Part shown: positions 49,899-58,461 of the stretch, in pieces
Layout: each line of letters begins with the position of its first letter
Position numbering within the stretch: position 1 is the first letter of the stretch
Source of the DNA: DASUNP01 sp035249305
GTDB taxonomy: Bacteria; Acidobacteriota; Blastocatellia; UBA7656
Direction: 5' to 3'
NCBI GenBank assembly: GCA_035249305.1
Contig: DATFGQ010000037.1
Coordinates: 1-64,000 of the forward strand
DNA: 64,000 nucleotides
Program-made: the position numbers and the translations under genes
The notes under the pieces: model-generated
Database searches by the model: none
Seen by the model: only the letters and a program-made list of their open reading frames with translations
Told to the model about the DNA's origin: nothing

Positions 49899-51836
49899 CT
49901 ACCTGTAGCCTTCGGCCTGGAGCCTGAACAGCTCCGCGTAGAGCCCGCCGCGCGCCACGAGCTCTTCGTGCGTCCCCTCTTCGACCGCGCTCCCATTCTG
50001 AAGAACGATTATACGGTCGGCCATTCGCACGGTGGAGAACCTGTGCGAGATGATGACGGCCATCCTCCCGCGGACGAGCTCGGAAAACCTCTTGAAGACT
50101 TCGTACTCGGCGCGCGCGTCGAGCGCGGCCGTGGGCTCGTCTAAGATCAACACCTGCGCGTCGCGCATGTAGGCGCGCGCTAAAGCGACTTTCTGCCATT
50201 CGCCTCCCGACAGGTCGACGCCGCCTTCGAATCGGCGGCCGAGCATCTGGCGGTAGCCTTCGGCGAAGCGCGGCAGAAGCGTGGCGGCCAGCGATTTGTC
50301 GGCCGCCGAGACTATTAATTCCGGGACCTCTTTTTGATCCTCTTTTTGAACCTCGGAATCTTTCGCGCCCGACCCGTTCATACGAGAGCTGCTTTCGGCC
50401 TTCTGCAACTCGTCGAAGTACGCGCGGACCCGCTCGATCTCGCCCACGCCTATGTTCTCGTCGAAGCGCAGCGCGTAGCGGACGAAGTCTTGAAAGATCA
50501 CGCCTATCGCTCGTCTGACGGACGCCAGGTCGTATTCGCGCAGGTCGCGCCCGTCGAGCAGTATGCGCCCTTCGGTCGGGTCGTAGAGCCGGGCCAGCAG
50601 CTTTGTCAGAGTTGTCTTCCCCGCGCCGTTCTCGCCCACAAGCGCTATGCGCTCGCCCGGGAGCAGCCGGAAGCTCACGTGGCGCACGGCCCACACTTCG
50701 CTGCCGGGGTAGCGGAACCCCACGTCCTCGAAGACGAAGCCTTCGCGGATGGGCTCGGGCACCGCTGGCGCGTCGCTCGCCGAAGTGATAGATGGCTCCA
50801 TCTCAAAGAAGTCGAAGAGGTCTTTAAGATAAAGGCTCTGTTGAAAGACATCGCTCGCGCCGAACAACAGGCGTTGAATGAGGTCGCGGCTCCTGGCGAA
50901 TGACCCGGCCAGGAACGTGAGCGTGCCGAGCGTGATCCCGCCCATCACCGCGCGCGCCAGTATCATCGCGTAAGCGCCGTAGTAGCCCGCCGTCCCGATC
51001 AAAGATAGCGCGGTCGAGACGACCGCCTTGCGGACCGAGAGCCGCTTGTTCTCCTCGTAAAATCTCTCCGAGAGGTTGCGGAACCGTTCGGTGATCCAGG
51101 GCGCGAGCCCGAACATCTGGACCTCTTTCGCCGTCACGTCGCTCGCGCCTATGTAACGGAGGTAATCGAGCTGCCGCCGCTCGGGCGTCCATCGATAGAG
51201 CAATGAATATTGCAAACCCGCGAAATGCGTCTCGCCTAAAAAGCTCGGCAAGACGGCGACCGCAAGCAGCGCGAGCAGCCACGGGCTGTAGACGGCCAGC
51301 GCCGCCCCGAGCGAGATTAACGTCAACGCGTCCTGGCCCAGCGCGAGCAACTGCGCGAGCAAGCCTACGCGCGCGGTCGTCTGCCGCCTGGCGCGCTCAA
51401 GCTGGTCGTAAAAATCGGGGTCCTCGAAATGATAAAGGTCGAGCCGCGCGGCATGCTCCATCAAACGGACGCTCGTGTAGTTAGAGAAGAGGTCGCCCAG
51501 GAGGCTTTCGACCAATCCCGAAGCGCGCGCTAACATCTCGCCCGCCAGCACGATGGCGATCTCCAGCGCGACCAGTCGCCACAGCCGCGCGAAGTCGGGG
51601 CCGGAGTCGAGCGCGGCGACCACCGCGTCGATTATCAGCTTCCCGACCCAGAGCGTCGCGACCGGCACGACCGAGCGCACCAGCCTGAGCGCGACCATCG
51701 CCGCGGCGTAGCCTCTGTGCGTCTCCCAGACGAGGCGGAGGAATGGCGGGACGTAGCGGAGCGCGGCTATGCGCTCGCGCCACGTAGCCTCGCCCTTCGC
51801 CTTGCGGTCCATCATTCGATGTGGAGGAACAGCCAT
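49899..51836 (-). CDS. ABC exporter, fused permease and ATPase
   Basis: This 645-residue half-transporter has an N-terminal membrane domain (about 25-320, six segments predicted) and a C-terminal ATPase. Walker A is ALVGENGAGKTTLTKLL at about 394-410, signature LSGGEWQKVALARA, Walker B VLILDEPTAALDARAEYEVF, and the H-loop is in VIISHRFSTV. An unusual insertion of about 35 mostly charged residues (near GSGAKDSEVQKEDQKE) sits between Walker A and the signature. The substrate is unknown. No ribosome site is evident at ATG 51836 and a start at Met8 or Met9 is possible. Confidence 0.9.
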   Translation of the reverse strand: MAVPPHRMMDRKAKGEATWRERIAALRYVPPFLRLVWETHRGYAAAMVALRLVRSVVPVATLWVGKLIIDAVVAALDSGPDFARLWRLVALEIAIVLAGEMLARASGLVESLLGDLFSNYTSVRLMEHAARLDLYHFEDPDFYDQLERARRQTTARVGLLAQLLALGQDALTLISLGAALAVYSPWLLALLAVAVLPSFLGETHFAGLQYSLLYRWTPERRQLDYLRYIGASDVTAKEVQMFGLAPWITERFRNLSERFYEENKRLSVRKAVVSTALSLIGTAGYYGAYAMILARAVMGGITLGTLTFLAGSFARSRDLIQRLLFGASDVFQQSLYLKDLFDFFEMEPSITSASDAPAVPEPIREGFVFEDVGFRYPGSEVWAVRHVSFRLLPGERIALVGENGAGKTTLTKLLARLYDPTEGRILLDGRDLREYDLASVRRAIGVIFQDFVRYALRFDENIGVGEIERVRAYFDELQKAESSSRMNGSGAKDSEVQKEDQKEVPELIVSAADKSLAATLLPRFAEGYRQMLGRRFEGGVDLSGGEWQKVALARAYMRDAQVLILDEPTAALDARAEYEVFKRFSELVRGRMAVIISHRFSTVRMADRIIVLQNGSAVEEGTHEELVARGGLYAELFRLQAEGYR

Positions 51837-51884
51837 ATACTAAAAACGTAACGCTCTCTGAGGCGGAAGACAAGAAGGCGCTGC

Positions 51885-53459
51885 TCACCAGCGGTACTGC
51901 GTAGAGGCCGCGCGGTGAGCGAGAGTCCGCGCCAGCGTGTGTGCTTGCTCGACGGGCATGTTAGGCAGTTGCGGGCCGCCCATGCGCGATTGGCCCGCGC
52001 TGTCTACAGACAGGGTTGCCAGCCCCAGCTTGCGGTCTACGGGCGTCTGCCGAATGCTTACCGCCTGCACGTTTCGAATCGGGAGGATGTAGGTCGAGCG
52101 CCCTGGCCACCCGCGCCTCATATAAAAATAGCGCTCGCTCGTCGCGTAGCCCAGCGCGCGGTATCTCATCGAGTTTGCGAGATAGGCCGCGGGAATCAGC
52201 GCGAGCAGCCACAGCCCGAACGGGCTCCCGAAATAGAAGCAGAGCCCCGCCGACGCGGCAATGCAGATGAAGGCGCTCTTTACTGTGCCCCGCGCGACCG
52301 CGAGCCGTGATACGCGCGCCCACTCGCGCGGCGCTTGTTCAAGGTCGGGGAGGATCGAGGCGAGCAACCTGTCCAGCTCGGCGCGCGGCGCTATGGGGAT
52401 CAAGACGCCCTGGCCCTGACGCCTCTCTCCCGATTGGCTGAAGTCGCTGCCCGCGGTGTCGGCCCTGAGCGAGGCGAGGCGGAACAACCGGCGCAACGCG
52501 CCTTCTTTGATATCAAGCAACTGAATGCGGCGGCGCGGCAGGCTGCTCGTGCGCTTGGTCAACAGCCCGTAAGAGCGGTGCAGGTCTTCGCCCGCGCGCG
52601 CGAGCGTGAAGTCGTAGAAGAGCGCCACCGAGCCCGTGATTGAAAGCAGCAGCCCGGCGACGAAAAAGATTATGATCGCGAGCGCGGCCGTGAGGGCCGC
52701 GGCCATGACGCCGCGCTCCGCCACGCGCCCGACCTGAGATGAGAGGGCCTCGGCGAGCTGTCGGTAAAATGATTCGGGCATTATGTCGTCTAAGAAGGTC
52801 ATTAACGTGCCTACCAACACGAGCGCCGAAAGCACGTGGTTCGACGTGAGGCCCGCCACGATCAGGTCGCGCAGCCTTAGTCTCATAATGACCTCGCGCC
52901 CTGCGACCGCGCGTTCGGCGCTCGCGTCAGCGCTCGCGCTTACGGCCGAGGCGGCGCGGCGCGCTCTCTCTTTTTCGAAGACGGCCTGGCGCAGTCTTTC
53001 GGCCTCTCGGAGCGCCAGCACGGAGAGCCGCGCTTCGGGGCGCTGGCCGCCCGCCGTCTCAATCGCGGCGTCGACCACGCCGAACAGGCGATGAATGATC
53101 CCTTGCTCGACCCTGATCTCCTGTATTCGCTCAAGCGGTATGTGTCGCTCCGTGCGCTCGAAGAGCCCTTCCCGCGTGATCAGCTCGCCACGCTCTATGC
53201 TGTAGCTGAACGTGAAGTAGCGCACCAGCGCCCGCAGCACACCCATCGCAAATATCAGAGCTATGATGACGGCTGTCGTCACCCCTCTTTCTAAAACGAT
53301 GAGCGGGATCATAGGCAGGATCATTCTGCGGACGTAGTTAACGACGCCGAGAACGAGCGTCATCGGGTGGAGGCGGCCTTCGAGGATGCTCGGCTTCGCG
53401 CCGGCCTGTTCAGGCGCAACGGCTTCGGCATCCGCGTCGCGCGGGGGTTCAGACAGCAT
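51885..53459 (-). CDS. YdbT-like membrane protein with bacterial PH (bPH2) domains
   Basis: This is a 524-residue protein with several membrane segments and three bPH2-type domains (first near FTFSYSIERGELITREGLFERTERHIPLERIQEI, others near YGLLTKRTSSLPRRRIQLLDI and RYFYMRRGWPGRSTYILPI). A Ser/Ala-rich linker lies at about 160-190. YdbS/YdbT-type pairs occur together in many bacteria; the function is unknown. ATG 53459 gives an 11-base overlap with the upstream YdbS-like gene, indicating coupled translation. Confidence 0.82.
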   Translation of the reverse strand: MLSEPPRDADAEAVAPEQAGAKPSILEGRLHPMTLVLGVVNYVRRMILPMIPLIVLERGVTTAVIIALIFAMGVLRALVRYFTFSYSIERGELITREGLFERTERHIPLERIQEIRVEQGIIHRLFGVVDAAIETAGGQRPEARLSVLALREAERLRQAVFEKERARRAASAVSASADASAERAVAGREVIMRLRLRDLIVAGLTSNHVLSALVLVGTLMTFLDDIMPESFYRQLAEALSSQVGRVAERGVMAAALTAALAIIIFFVAGLLLSITGSVALFYDFTLARAGEDLHRSYGLLTKRTSSLPRRRIQLLDIKEGALRRLFRLASLRADTAGSDFSQSGERRQGQGVLIPIAPRAELDRLLASILPDLEQAPREWARVSRLAVARGTVKSAFICIAASAGLCFYFGSPFGLWLLALIPAAYLANSMRYRALGYATSERYFYMRRGWPGRSTYILPIRNVQAVSIRQTPVDRKLGLATLSVDSAGQSRMGGPQLPNMPVEQAHTLARTLAHRAASTQYRW

Positions 53460-53928
53460 CGTCGCCCCCCACTTCAACAAGGTGGTCGCGCAGCCGCGCG
53501 GCAGCCTCGTGGTCGAGGCCCGGTATGGTGATTCTCGCCTCTTGAGTGCCCGCCGTGTGCAGGACTAAAGTCGCGAGCCCATAAGCGCGCTCGATGGGGC
53601 CGCGTTGAAGGTCGACGTGTTGCAGCCGCGTGAGCGGCAACAGCCGCTTGATTTGAAAGAGCAACCCGCTTCGAGTCTCAAGCACGCGATCGTCTATGCG
53701 ATAGCCCCACGAGCGGTAAAGCCGCGGGGGCCTCCAGTAGATGAGCCAGATCGACGCGGCAACGAGCAGAAGCCATGACAGGAGAGGCCAGGGCGAGAGC
53801 TCCGGGTGGATCGCGGTTGTGATGAGCGCTACGACCAGCAGGGCGAGAAGCGACAGGCTAGCGGCGATCACACCGACGGCGCGCCACAGCTTTACCACCC
53901 TCGGGTCGAGGGGCTGAAACTCTTCCAT
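53449..53928 (-). CDS. YdbS-like bPH2 membrane protein
   Basis: This is a 159-residue protein with two hydrophobic segments (about 17-60) and one bPH2 domain (about 65-150: RSWGYRIDDRVLETRSGLLFQIKRLLPLTRLQHVDLQRGP, then ARITIPGLDHEAAARL). It is the short partner of the downstream YdbT-like protein. ATG 53928 is chosen from the family's short N-terminus. A TATATT box lies 9 bases before it and there is no ribosome site. Confidence 0.82.
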   Translation of the reverse strand: MEEFQPLDPRVVKLWRAVGVIAASLSLLALLVVALITTAIHPELSPWPLLSWLLLVAASIWLIYWRPPRLYRSWGYRIDDRVLETRSGLLFQIKRLLPLTRLQHVDLQRGPIERAYGLATLVLHTAGTQEARITIPGLDHEAAARLRDHLVEVGGDDAV

Positions 53929-54016
53929 AGCCTGTTTAATATAATCGAAGTCCGGGTTTATTAATATGCCCCGGAGAGGCGTGATTCGATAGAGAGCCCC
54001 GAAGGCGAATGATATA

Positions 54017-54190
54017 TCAAGCCCCGTAGGGGCGGCATTCAATAGCCAGGGGCAACGCCCCTGGAAAAGAGTTGTTATTAATGATGAGCCCTGAAAGGGC
54101 GATACTCTTATCGCGCCCTTTCAGGGCTTCGTCTCGTATGACGCATGACCCGGCGCGTTGCGCCGGGCTATTGAATGCCGCCTCTTCAAG
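54017..54190. repeat. Palindromic repeat, family C, copy 2 (inverted hairpin loop)
   Basis: The order of hairpins is the same as at 20745-20890: CCAGGGGC/GCCCCTGG, the 15-bp AGCCCTGAAAGGGCG stem at 54087-54128, then the shared TTCGTCTCGTATG segment and CCCGGCGC/GCGCCGGG. The loop of the central hairpin (ATACTCTTATCG) is the exact reverse complement of the loop in copy 1. Confidence 0.9.
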
Positions 54191-54211
54191 GCTTCCTATC
54201 GAATCGCGATT

Positions 54212-55867
54212 TTACCGACGGCGTCTAATCTCGTAGATCGTGCTCTGGTCGAGCGAGATCAAAAAGAGGTTGCCGTTCGGCCCCGTCTTGATGTCGGTGA
54301 TTACGCCGAAATCTCTACCGATCAGCAGGCTTTCGCTCTCCGTCATATCGTGAAAAGTTGTATTGTCGGCGACGCGGTCCTCCAGCCTCGGGTCGTCAAC
54401 GCCGATCTTTCTGCGGTTCCCCGTCAAGTTGAACCGAAACAGCGGGCCGCCCAGCGGCTCGGGCACCGAAAAGCCTACGATCAGGTCTCCGAAGAACTGC
54501 GGGCCTAATGAACGGCTGTTTACGAAACCGATCGCCGCGGGGGCAAGGACATGTTTCCAACTGAACTCCGGGTCGCTGTAGCGAGAGCCGGGCAATACGA
54601 ACAGCCGCGACAGCGCCTCTTGAGGCGTGGTGGCGATGCGCTCAGGCCCCCAGCGGAATTGCTGAAGGTTAGGGAAGTCCTCGTGGTGCAGCGCTGTGGT
54701 CTCTATGAGCCTGTATTCAGGCACGCGCGAGGCCGGCCCTATGATCTGAATCCAGCCTGAATTCATCCCCGGCTCGATCAGGTTAAGCTCGTCGAAGGCG
54801 TCTTCGCCGTTCTCTTGATCCCACAGGTTGCCCGACAGCGGATCGAACGCCATGCCGAAGCCGTTGCGAACGCCGTAGGCGAATATCTTTTGAATATTCT
54901 CGCCCACTTCGCCGCCTATCGATTCACCGACGCTGAAGAATGGATTATCCGTAGGCGTCGAGCCATCATCGTTGAGCCTGAGGATCACGCCTGTGAAGTG
55001 CGCGTCGTCGGGCTGTGGGCCTCCGAACTGATCGTCAGGCACGGGGGCTCCTAATCCTGTCAGCGTCGGCCCCGACGGCAGGTTCTGGAGTTGGCTGCGG
55101 CGGCCCGCGTCGCCGAACATGACGTAGAGCTTGCGGTCAGGTCCGAAAGCCAACACTCCGCCATCGTGGTTGCCGCGCGCCGGCTGCGTCTCGTCGCCCT
55201 GGCCCGGCGGGTTGGGGCATCCGTCATTTTGAAACGAGAGCAGCTTGATTAAGTTCCGATCAAATGTGAGCGTCGAGCCGTTCCAAATAAAGCGGTCTAC
55301 CCTGTTTCCCAATAGGGGAACGGCGAGCACTTCGTCGCTGTCCGCCCCGAGCTGCGGCGTGTCCGGGCACTCGACCGTGACTGTCGCCGGATTGCAAGGG
55401 TCGGCGGGCACAGGCCCGATGCAGGTCCAGAAAAGATAGACCCCCGGGTTAGTCGGGAAGTCCGGGTGGAGAGCTATTCCGAGCAGCCCGCGCTCGGAGA
55501 AATTATTGACGGCAAGGTCGAGCGCGGTATTCTGCACCGCTCCGTTAACGACGTGCAGGACCTTGCCAGTGTTCTTTTCCAGCACGAGCATTTCAGGAGC
55601 CGCCCCGCTCGGGTCTATAGACATGCCGCCGATGAATGCCAGGCTGATGGGTGTGAAGAGGCCCGTGGTTACTGGCCTGACTTGAAGGTTCGGCACTAAC
55701 ATGGTGGGACCGGTCTGCGCCTTAACCTTGTTGCCGGTTTCGGGAAAGTTGATCAACGACAGCGCCGCAAGCAGCGCAATAGCGATCGATAGAGAGAGCC
55801 TTCTGACTCTAAAAGGATGTGCGTGACTCTTACCCATTGGCCTGATCGACTGTGTGGAATTATACAT
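54212..55867 (-). CDS. Secreted PQQ-dependent glucose/sorbosone-dehydrogenase-like protein
   Basis: This is a 551-residue protein with a signal peptide (about 20-50, LSIAIALLAALSLINF). The beta-propeller resembles soluble aldose sugar dehydrogenases (PF07995): TPISLAFIG, RGLLGIALHPDFPTNPGVYLF, HDGGVLAFGPDRKLYVMFGD, GVRNGFGMAFDPLSGNLWDQENGEDAFDELN. The characteristic catalytic His is in RGNHDGGVL. ATG 55867 is chosen because of AAGGAGG upstream; a longer in-frame extension has no ribosome site and no family similarity. Confidence 0.88.
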   Translation of the reverse strand: MYNSTQSIRPMGKSHAHPFRVRRLSLSIAIALLAALSLINFPETGNKVKAQTGPTMLVPNLQVRPVTTGLFTPISLAFIGGMSIDPSGAAPEMLVLEKNTGKVLHVVNGAVQNTALDLAVNNFSERGLLGIALHPDFPTNPGVYLFWTCIGPVPADPCNPATVTVECPDTPQLGADSDEVLAVPLLGNRVDRFIWNGSTLTFDRNLIKLLSFQNDGCPNPPGQGDETQPARGNHDGGVLAFGPDRKLYVMFGDAGRRSQLQNLPSGPTLTGLGAPVPDDQFGGPQPDDAHFTGVILRLNDDGSTPTDNPFFSVGESIGGEVGENIQKIFAYGVRNGFGMAFDPLSGNLWDQENGEDAFDELNLIEPGMNSGWIQIIGPASRVPEYRLIETTALHHEDFPNLQQFRWGPERIATTPQEALSRLFVLPGSRYSDPEFSWKHVLAPAAIGFVNSRSLGPQFFGDLIVGFSVPEPLGGPLFRFNLTGNRRKIGVDDPRLEDRVADNTTFHDMTESESLLIGRDFGVITDIKTGPNGNLFLISLDQSTIYEIRRRR

Positions 55868-56147
55868 TCTGATCCTCCTTAACCTTGGCTCACTCGCAAA
55901 TGCAGTCCACAATCTAAATTGATGGATCTCTCTGGTTGTCCGCGCTTTCAAAGAGCTTGAACGGTTCGCCTGTAATGATAAGAGCGGGCCGCGTGGCGAA
56001 AAGTACAAGTCCAGAGACAGAGGGCAACGGGTGAACAACCCTTTGACTTTAGCAACGACCATGCCAGCGCAACTGTTTGAAATCACGTCGGCCGTCTAAA
56101 CCAGGTCGGCCTACGGGCGCGCAAATCATGCGCGATGGCGCGCAAAG

Positions 56148-56177
56148 TTGACACGCTCCTTGACGGTCAACTATCAT
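56148..56177 (+). promoter_or_regulatory. Promoter of the acyl-CoA mutase operon (TTGACA-18-TATCAT)
   Basis: A perfect -35 TTGACA (56148-56153) and a -10 TATCAT (56172-56177, five of six) with an 18-base spacer. The spacer contains a second TTGAC and a GTCAA, so GTTGAC/GTCAAC form a small inverted repeat, a possible operator. A 60-base leader with a GAGGAG ribosome site follows. Apart from this promoter, the 375-base gap from the sugar dehydrogenase start (55868-56242) shows nothing recognisable. Confidence 0.7.
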
Positions 56178-56242
56178 CAGATTTGCTTTCTATTTTGCAC
56201 CTTTCCGCCTTGTCCGTGTGACTTTACTTTGAGGAGCTATCA

Positions 56243-57922
56243 ATGAGCACGACCGACGTGACCGACCGCCTGCAAGAAGCCGAACGCGAATGGGAAGAGC
56301 GCGCCCTGAAGCCGACGCTCAAGCGAATGCCCGAAAGCAAGAAGAGCTTTACGACGACTTCGCTTGCGCCCGTGGAGCGGCTCTACACCCCGGCGAGCCT
56401 GCCGGATTTCGATTACGAGCGCGAGTTGGGGTTTCCGGGCGAGCCGCCTTACACGCGCGGCATACACTCGACGGGCTACCGCGGCAAGCTCTGGACCATG
56501 CGTCAGTTCGCGGGCTTCGGGTCGGCCTTCGACACCAACGCGCGGTTCAAGTACTTGCTCGAACACGGGCAGACGGGCCTCTCGGTCGCCTTCGACCTCC
56601 CGACGCTGATGGGCTACGATTCGGACCACGCGATCAGCGAAGGCGAGGTGGGCAAGTGCGGCGTCGCCATCTCCAGCCTCGCCGACATGGAAGTCCTGTT
56701 CGACGGCATACCGCTCGAACAGGTCACGACCTCGATGACGATCAACGCGCCCGCATCCATGATCTTCGCGATGTTTCTGGCCGTCGCCGAAAAGCAGGGC
56801 GCCGACTGGAAGAAAGTTGGCGGCACGCTCCAGAACGACATCCTCAAAGAGTACATAGCGCAAAAAGAGTGGATATACCCGCCGCGCCAGGCTATGCAGC
56901 TCATCGTCGACACGATCGAGTTCTGCACGCGCGAGGTCCCGCGCTTCAACCCCGTTTCGATCTCCGGCTACCACATACGCGAGGCCGGCTCGACCGCGCT
57001 CCAGGAGCTCGCCTTCACGCTGCGCGACGGCATAGAGTACGTGCAGTACGCGATCAATCACGGGATGGACGTAGACGAGTTCGCGCCCCGGCTGAGCTTC
57101 TTCTTCAACGCCCACAACGACTTTTTTGAAGAGATAGCGAAGTACCGCGCGGCGCGGCGCATCTGGCAGAAGGTCATGAAGGAGCGGTTCAACGCCAAGA
57201 ACCCGCGCTCGTGGATGCTCCGCTTCCACACGCAGACGGCGGGCGTATCGTTGACCGCGCAGCAGCCGCTCAACAACATCGTGCGCGTGGCGATCCAGGC
57301 GCTCGCGGGAGTTTTAGGCGGCACCCAGTCTCTGCACACCGACGCGTATGACGAGGCGCTCGCGCTGCCTTCGGACGAGGCGGCGCTGATCGCGCTGCGC
57401 ACGCAGCAGATAATCGCGCACGAGTCGGGAGTGGCCAACACCATCGACCCGATGGGCGGCTCTTACTTCATCGAGAAGCTCACGCGCGAGATGGAAGAAG
57501 GCGCCTTCGAATACTTCCGCAAGATAGACGATTTCGGCGGGATGATAGAGGCGATAGACGCGGGCTTCCCTCAACGCGAGATTCAAGAGTCGAGCTACCA
57601 GTACCAGCTCGCCGTCGAGTCGAAGGATAAGATAATAGTCGGCGTTAACGACTACGTGATGCAGGAGGAGCCGACTGAAGTCCCGCTCTTGCAGATAGAC
57701 GAGTCCGTGGCCGAGCTTCAGCGCGAGCGTCTGTCGAAGCTCAGGGCGGAGCGCGATGGCGCGCGCGTGGAGGCGACTCTGAAGGCGCTGGCCGACGGGG
57801 CGCGCGAGGGGCGAAACACCATGCCGCTGCTGTTAGAGTGCACGCGCGCCTACGCGACGCTGGGCGAGATGTGCGACGCGCTGCGGCCGGTTTACGGCGA
57901 ATACCGCGAACCCATGTTTTAG
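56243..57922 (+). CDS. Adenosylcobalamin-dependent acyl-CoA mutase, large subunit (isobutyryl-CoA-mutase-like residues)
   Basis: This 559-residue protein is the TIM-barrel catalytic subunit of the methylmalonyl-CoA mutase family (TGLSVAFDLPTLMGYDSDHA, GTLQNDILKEYIAQ, SISGYHIREAGS, RLSFFFNAHNDFFEEIAKYRAARR, GVLGGTQSLHT, ESGVANTIDPMGGSYF). In methylmalonyl-CoA mutase Tyr89 and Arg207 bind the substrate carboxylate. Here the aligned residues are Phe89 (MRQFAGFG, codon 56507-56509) and Gln207 (EYIAQKEW, codon 56861-56863), the pair known from isobutyryl-CoA mutase. Isomerisation of isobutyryl-CoA and butyryl-CoA is therefore more likely than methylmalonyl-CoA. GAGGAG precedes the ATG. The B12 subunit follows after 13 bases. 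Confidence 0.9.
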   Translation: MSTTDVTDRLQEAEREWEERALKPTLKRMPESKKSFTTTSLAPVERLYTPASLPDFDYERELGFPGEPPYTRGIHSTGYRGKLWTMRQFAGFGSAFDTNARFKYLLEHGQTGLSVAFDLPTLMGYDSDHAISEGEVGKCGVAISSLADMEVLFDGIPLEQVTTSMTINAPASMIFAMFLAVAEKQGADWKKVGGTLQNDILKEYIAQKEWIYPPRQAMQLIVDTIEFCTREVPRFNPVSISGYHIREAGSTALQELAFTLRDGIEYVQYAINHGMDVDEFAPRLSFFFNAHNDFFEEIAKYRAARRIWQKVMKERFNAKNPRSWMLRFHTQTAGVSLTAQQPLNNIVRVAIQALAGVLGGTQSLHTDAYDEALALPSDEAALIALRTQQIIAHESGVANTIDPMGGSYFIEKLTREMEEGAFEYFRKIDDFGGMIEAIDAGFPQREIQESSYQYQLAVESKDKIIVGVNDYVMQEEPTEVPLLQIDESVAELQRERLSKLRAERDGARVEATLKALADGAREGRNTMPLLLECTRAYATLGEMCDALRPVYGEYREPMF

Positions 57923-57935
57923 CGAACGACTATTT

Positions 57936-58346
57936 ATGGAAGAAAGAATCAGAGTTTTGCTGGCAAAGCCGGGGCTTGATGGGCATGACCGCGGGGTTAA
58001 GGTCATCGCCCGCGCGCTGCGCGACGCTGGGATGGAGGTCATCTACACCGGCCTCAGGCAGACGCCCGAACAGGTCGTGAGCGCGGCCTTGCAAGAGGAC
58101 GTAGACGCGATAGGGCTATCGATATTGTCGGGCGCGCACATGACGTTGTTCCCGCGCGTCGTCGAGCTCGCGCGCGAAGCAGGGATAGACGACGTGATAA
58201 TCTTCGGCGGCGGCATCATACCGGACGAAGATATTCCGCGACTGAAAGCGGCGGGCGTGAGCGAAGTCTTCACGCCCGGCGCGCGTATGGAAGAGATAAT
58301 CGAGTTCATACGCCGGAACGCGCGCCGCGCCTCGCAACCGGCTTAG
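57936..58346 (+). CDS. Cobalamin-binding small subunit of acyl-CoA mutase
   Basis: This 136-residue B12-binding domain has the DxHxxG motif (GLDGHDRGVKVIARAL, with the cobalt-coordinating His), AIGLSILSGAHM and IIFGGGIIPDEDIPRL. It provides the adenosylcobalamin site for the large subunit, as in two-subunit archaeal and bacterial mutases. It is co-transcribed with the large subunit. No MeaB/IcmF-type GTPase chaperone gene lies in this window. Confidence 0.95.
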   Translation: MEERIRVLLAKPGLDGHDRGVKVIARALRDAGMEVIYTGLRQTPEQVVSAALQEDVDAIGLSILSGAHMTLFPRVVELAREAGIDDVIIFGGGIIPDEDIPRLKAAGVSEVFTPGARMEEIIEFIRRNARRASQPA

Positions 58347-58364
58347 CAAAAAAGAGTCCAGGAG

Positions 58365-58407
58365 GGACGATTGATTCCGGTGGTTTCACTACCGGAATCA
58401 ATCGTCC
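58365..58407. repeat. Perfect 17-bp inverted repeat after the mutase operon
   Basis: GGACGATTGATTCCGGT (58365-58381) and ACCGGAATCAATCGTCC (58391-58407) surround a 9-base loop. There is no T tract on either strand, so it is not a standard terminator. It lies between the convergent mutase and alkylsulfatase genes and may be a bidirectional 3'-end hairpin or a palindromic repeat. Confidence 0.75.
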
Positions 58408-58461
58408 ACATAATCACGCGCCATGAACTCTCACCATTCGTAGCTCAGATAAGCAAATTCT

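Noticed and set aside
54212..56086. Longer form of the sugar dehydrogenase with 73 extra N-terminal residues
   Set aside because: AAGGAGG lies directly before the internal ATG 55867 and a signal peptide follows. The extension has no family resemblance.
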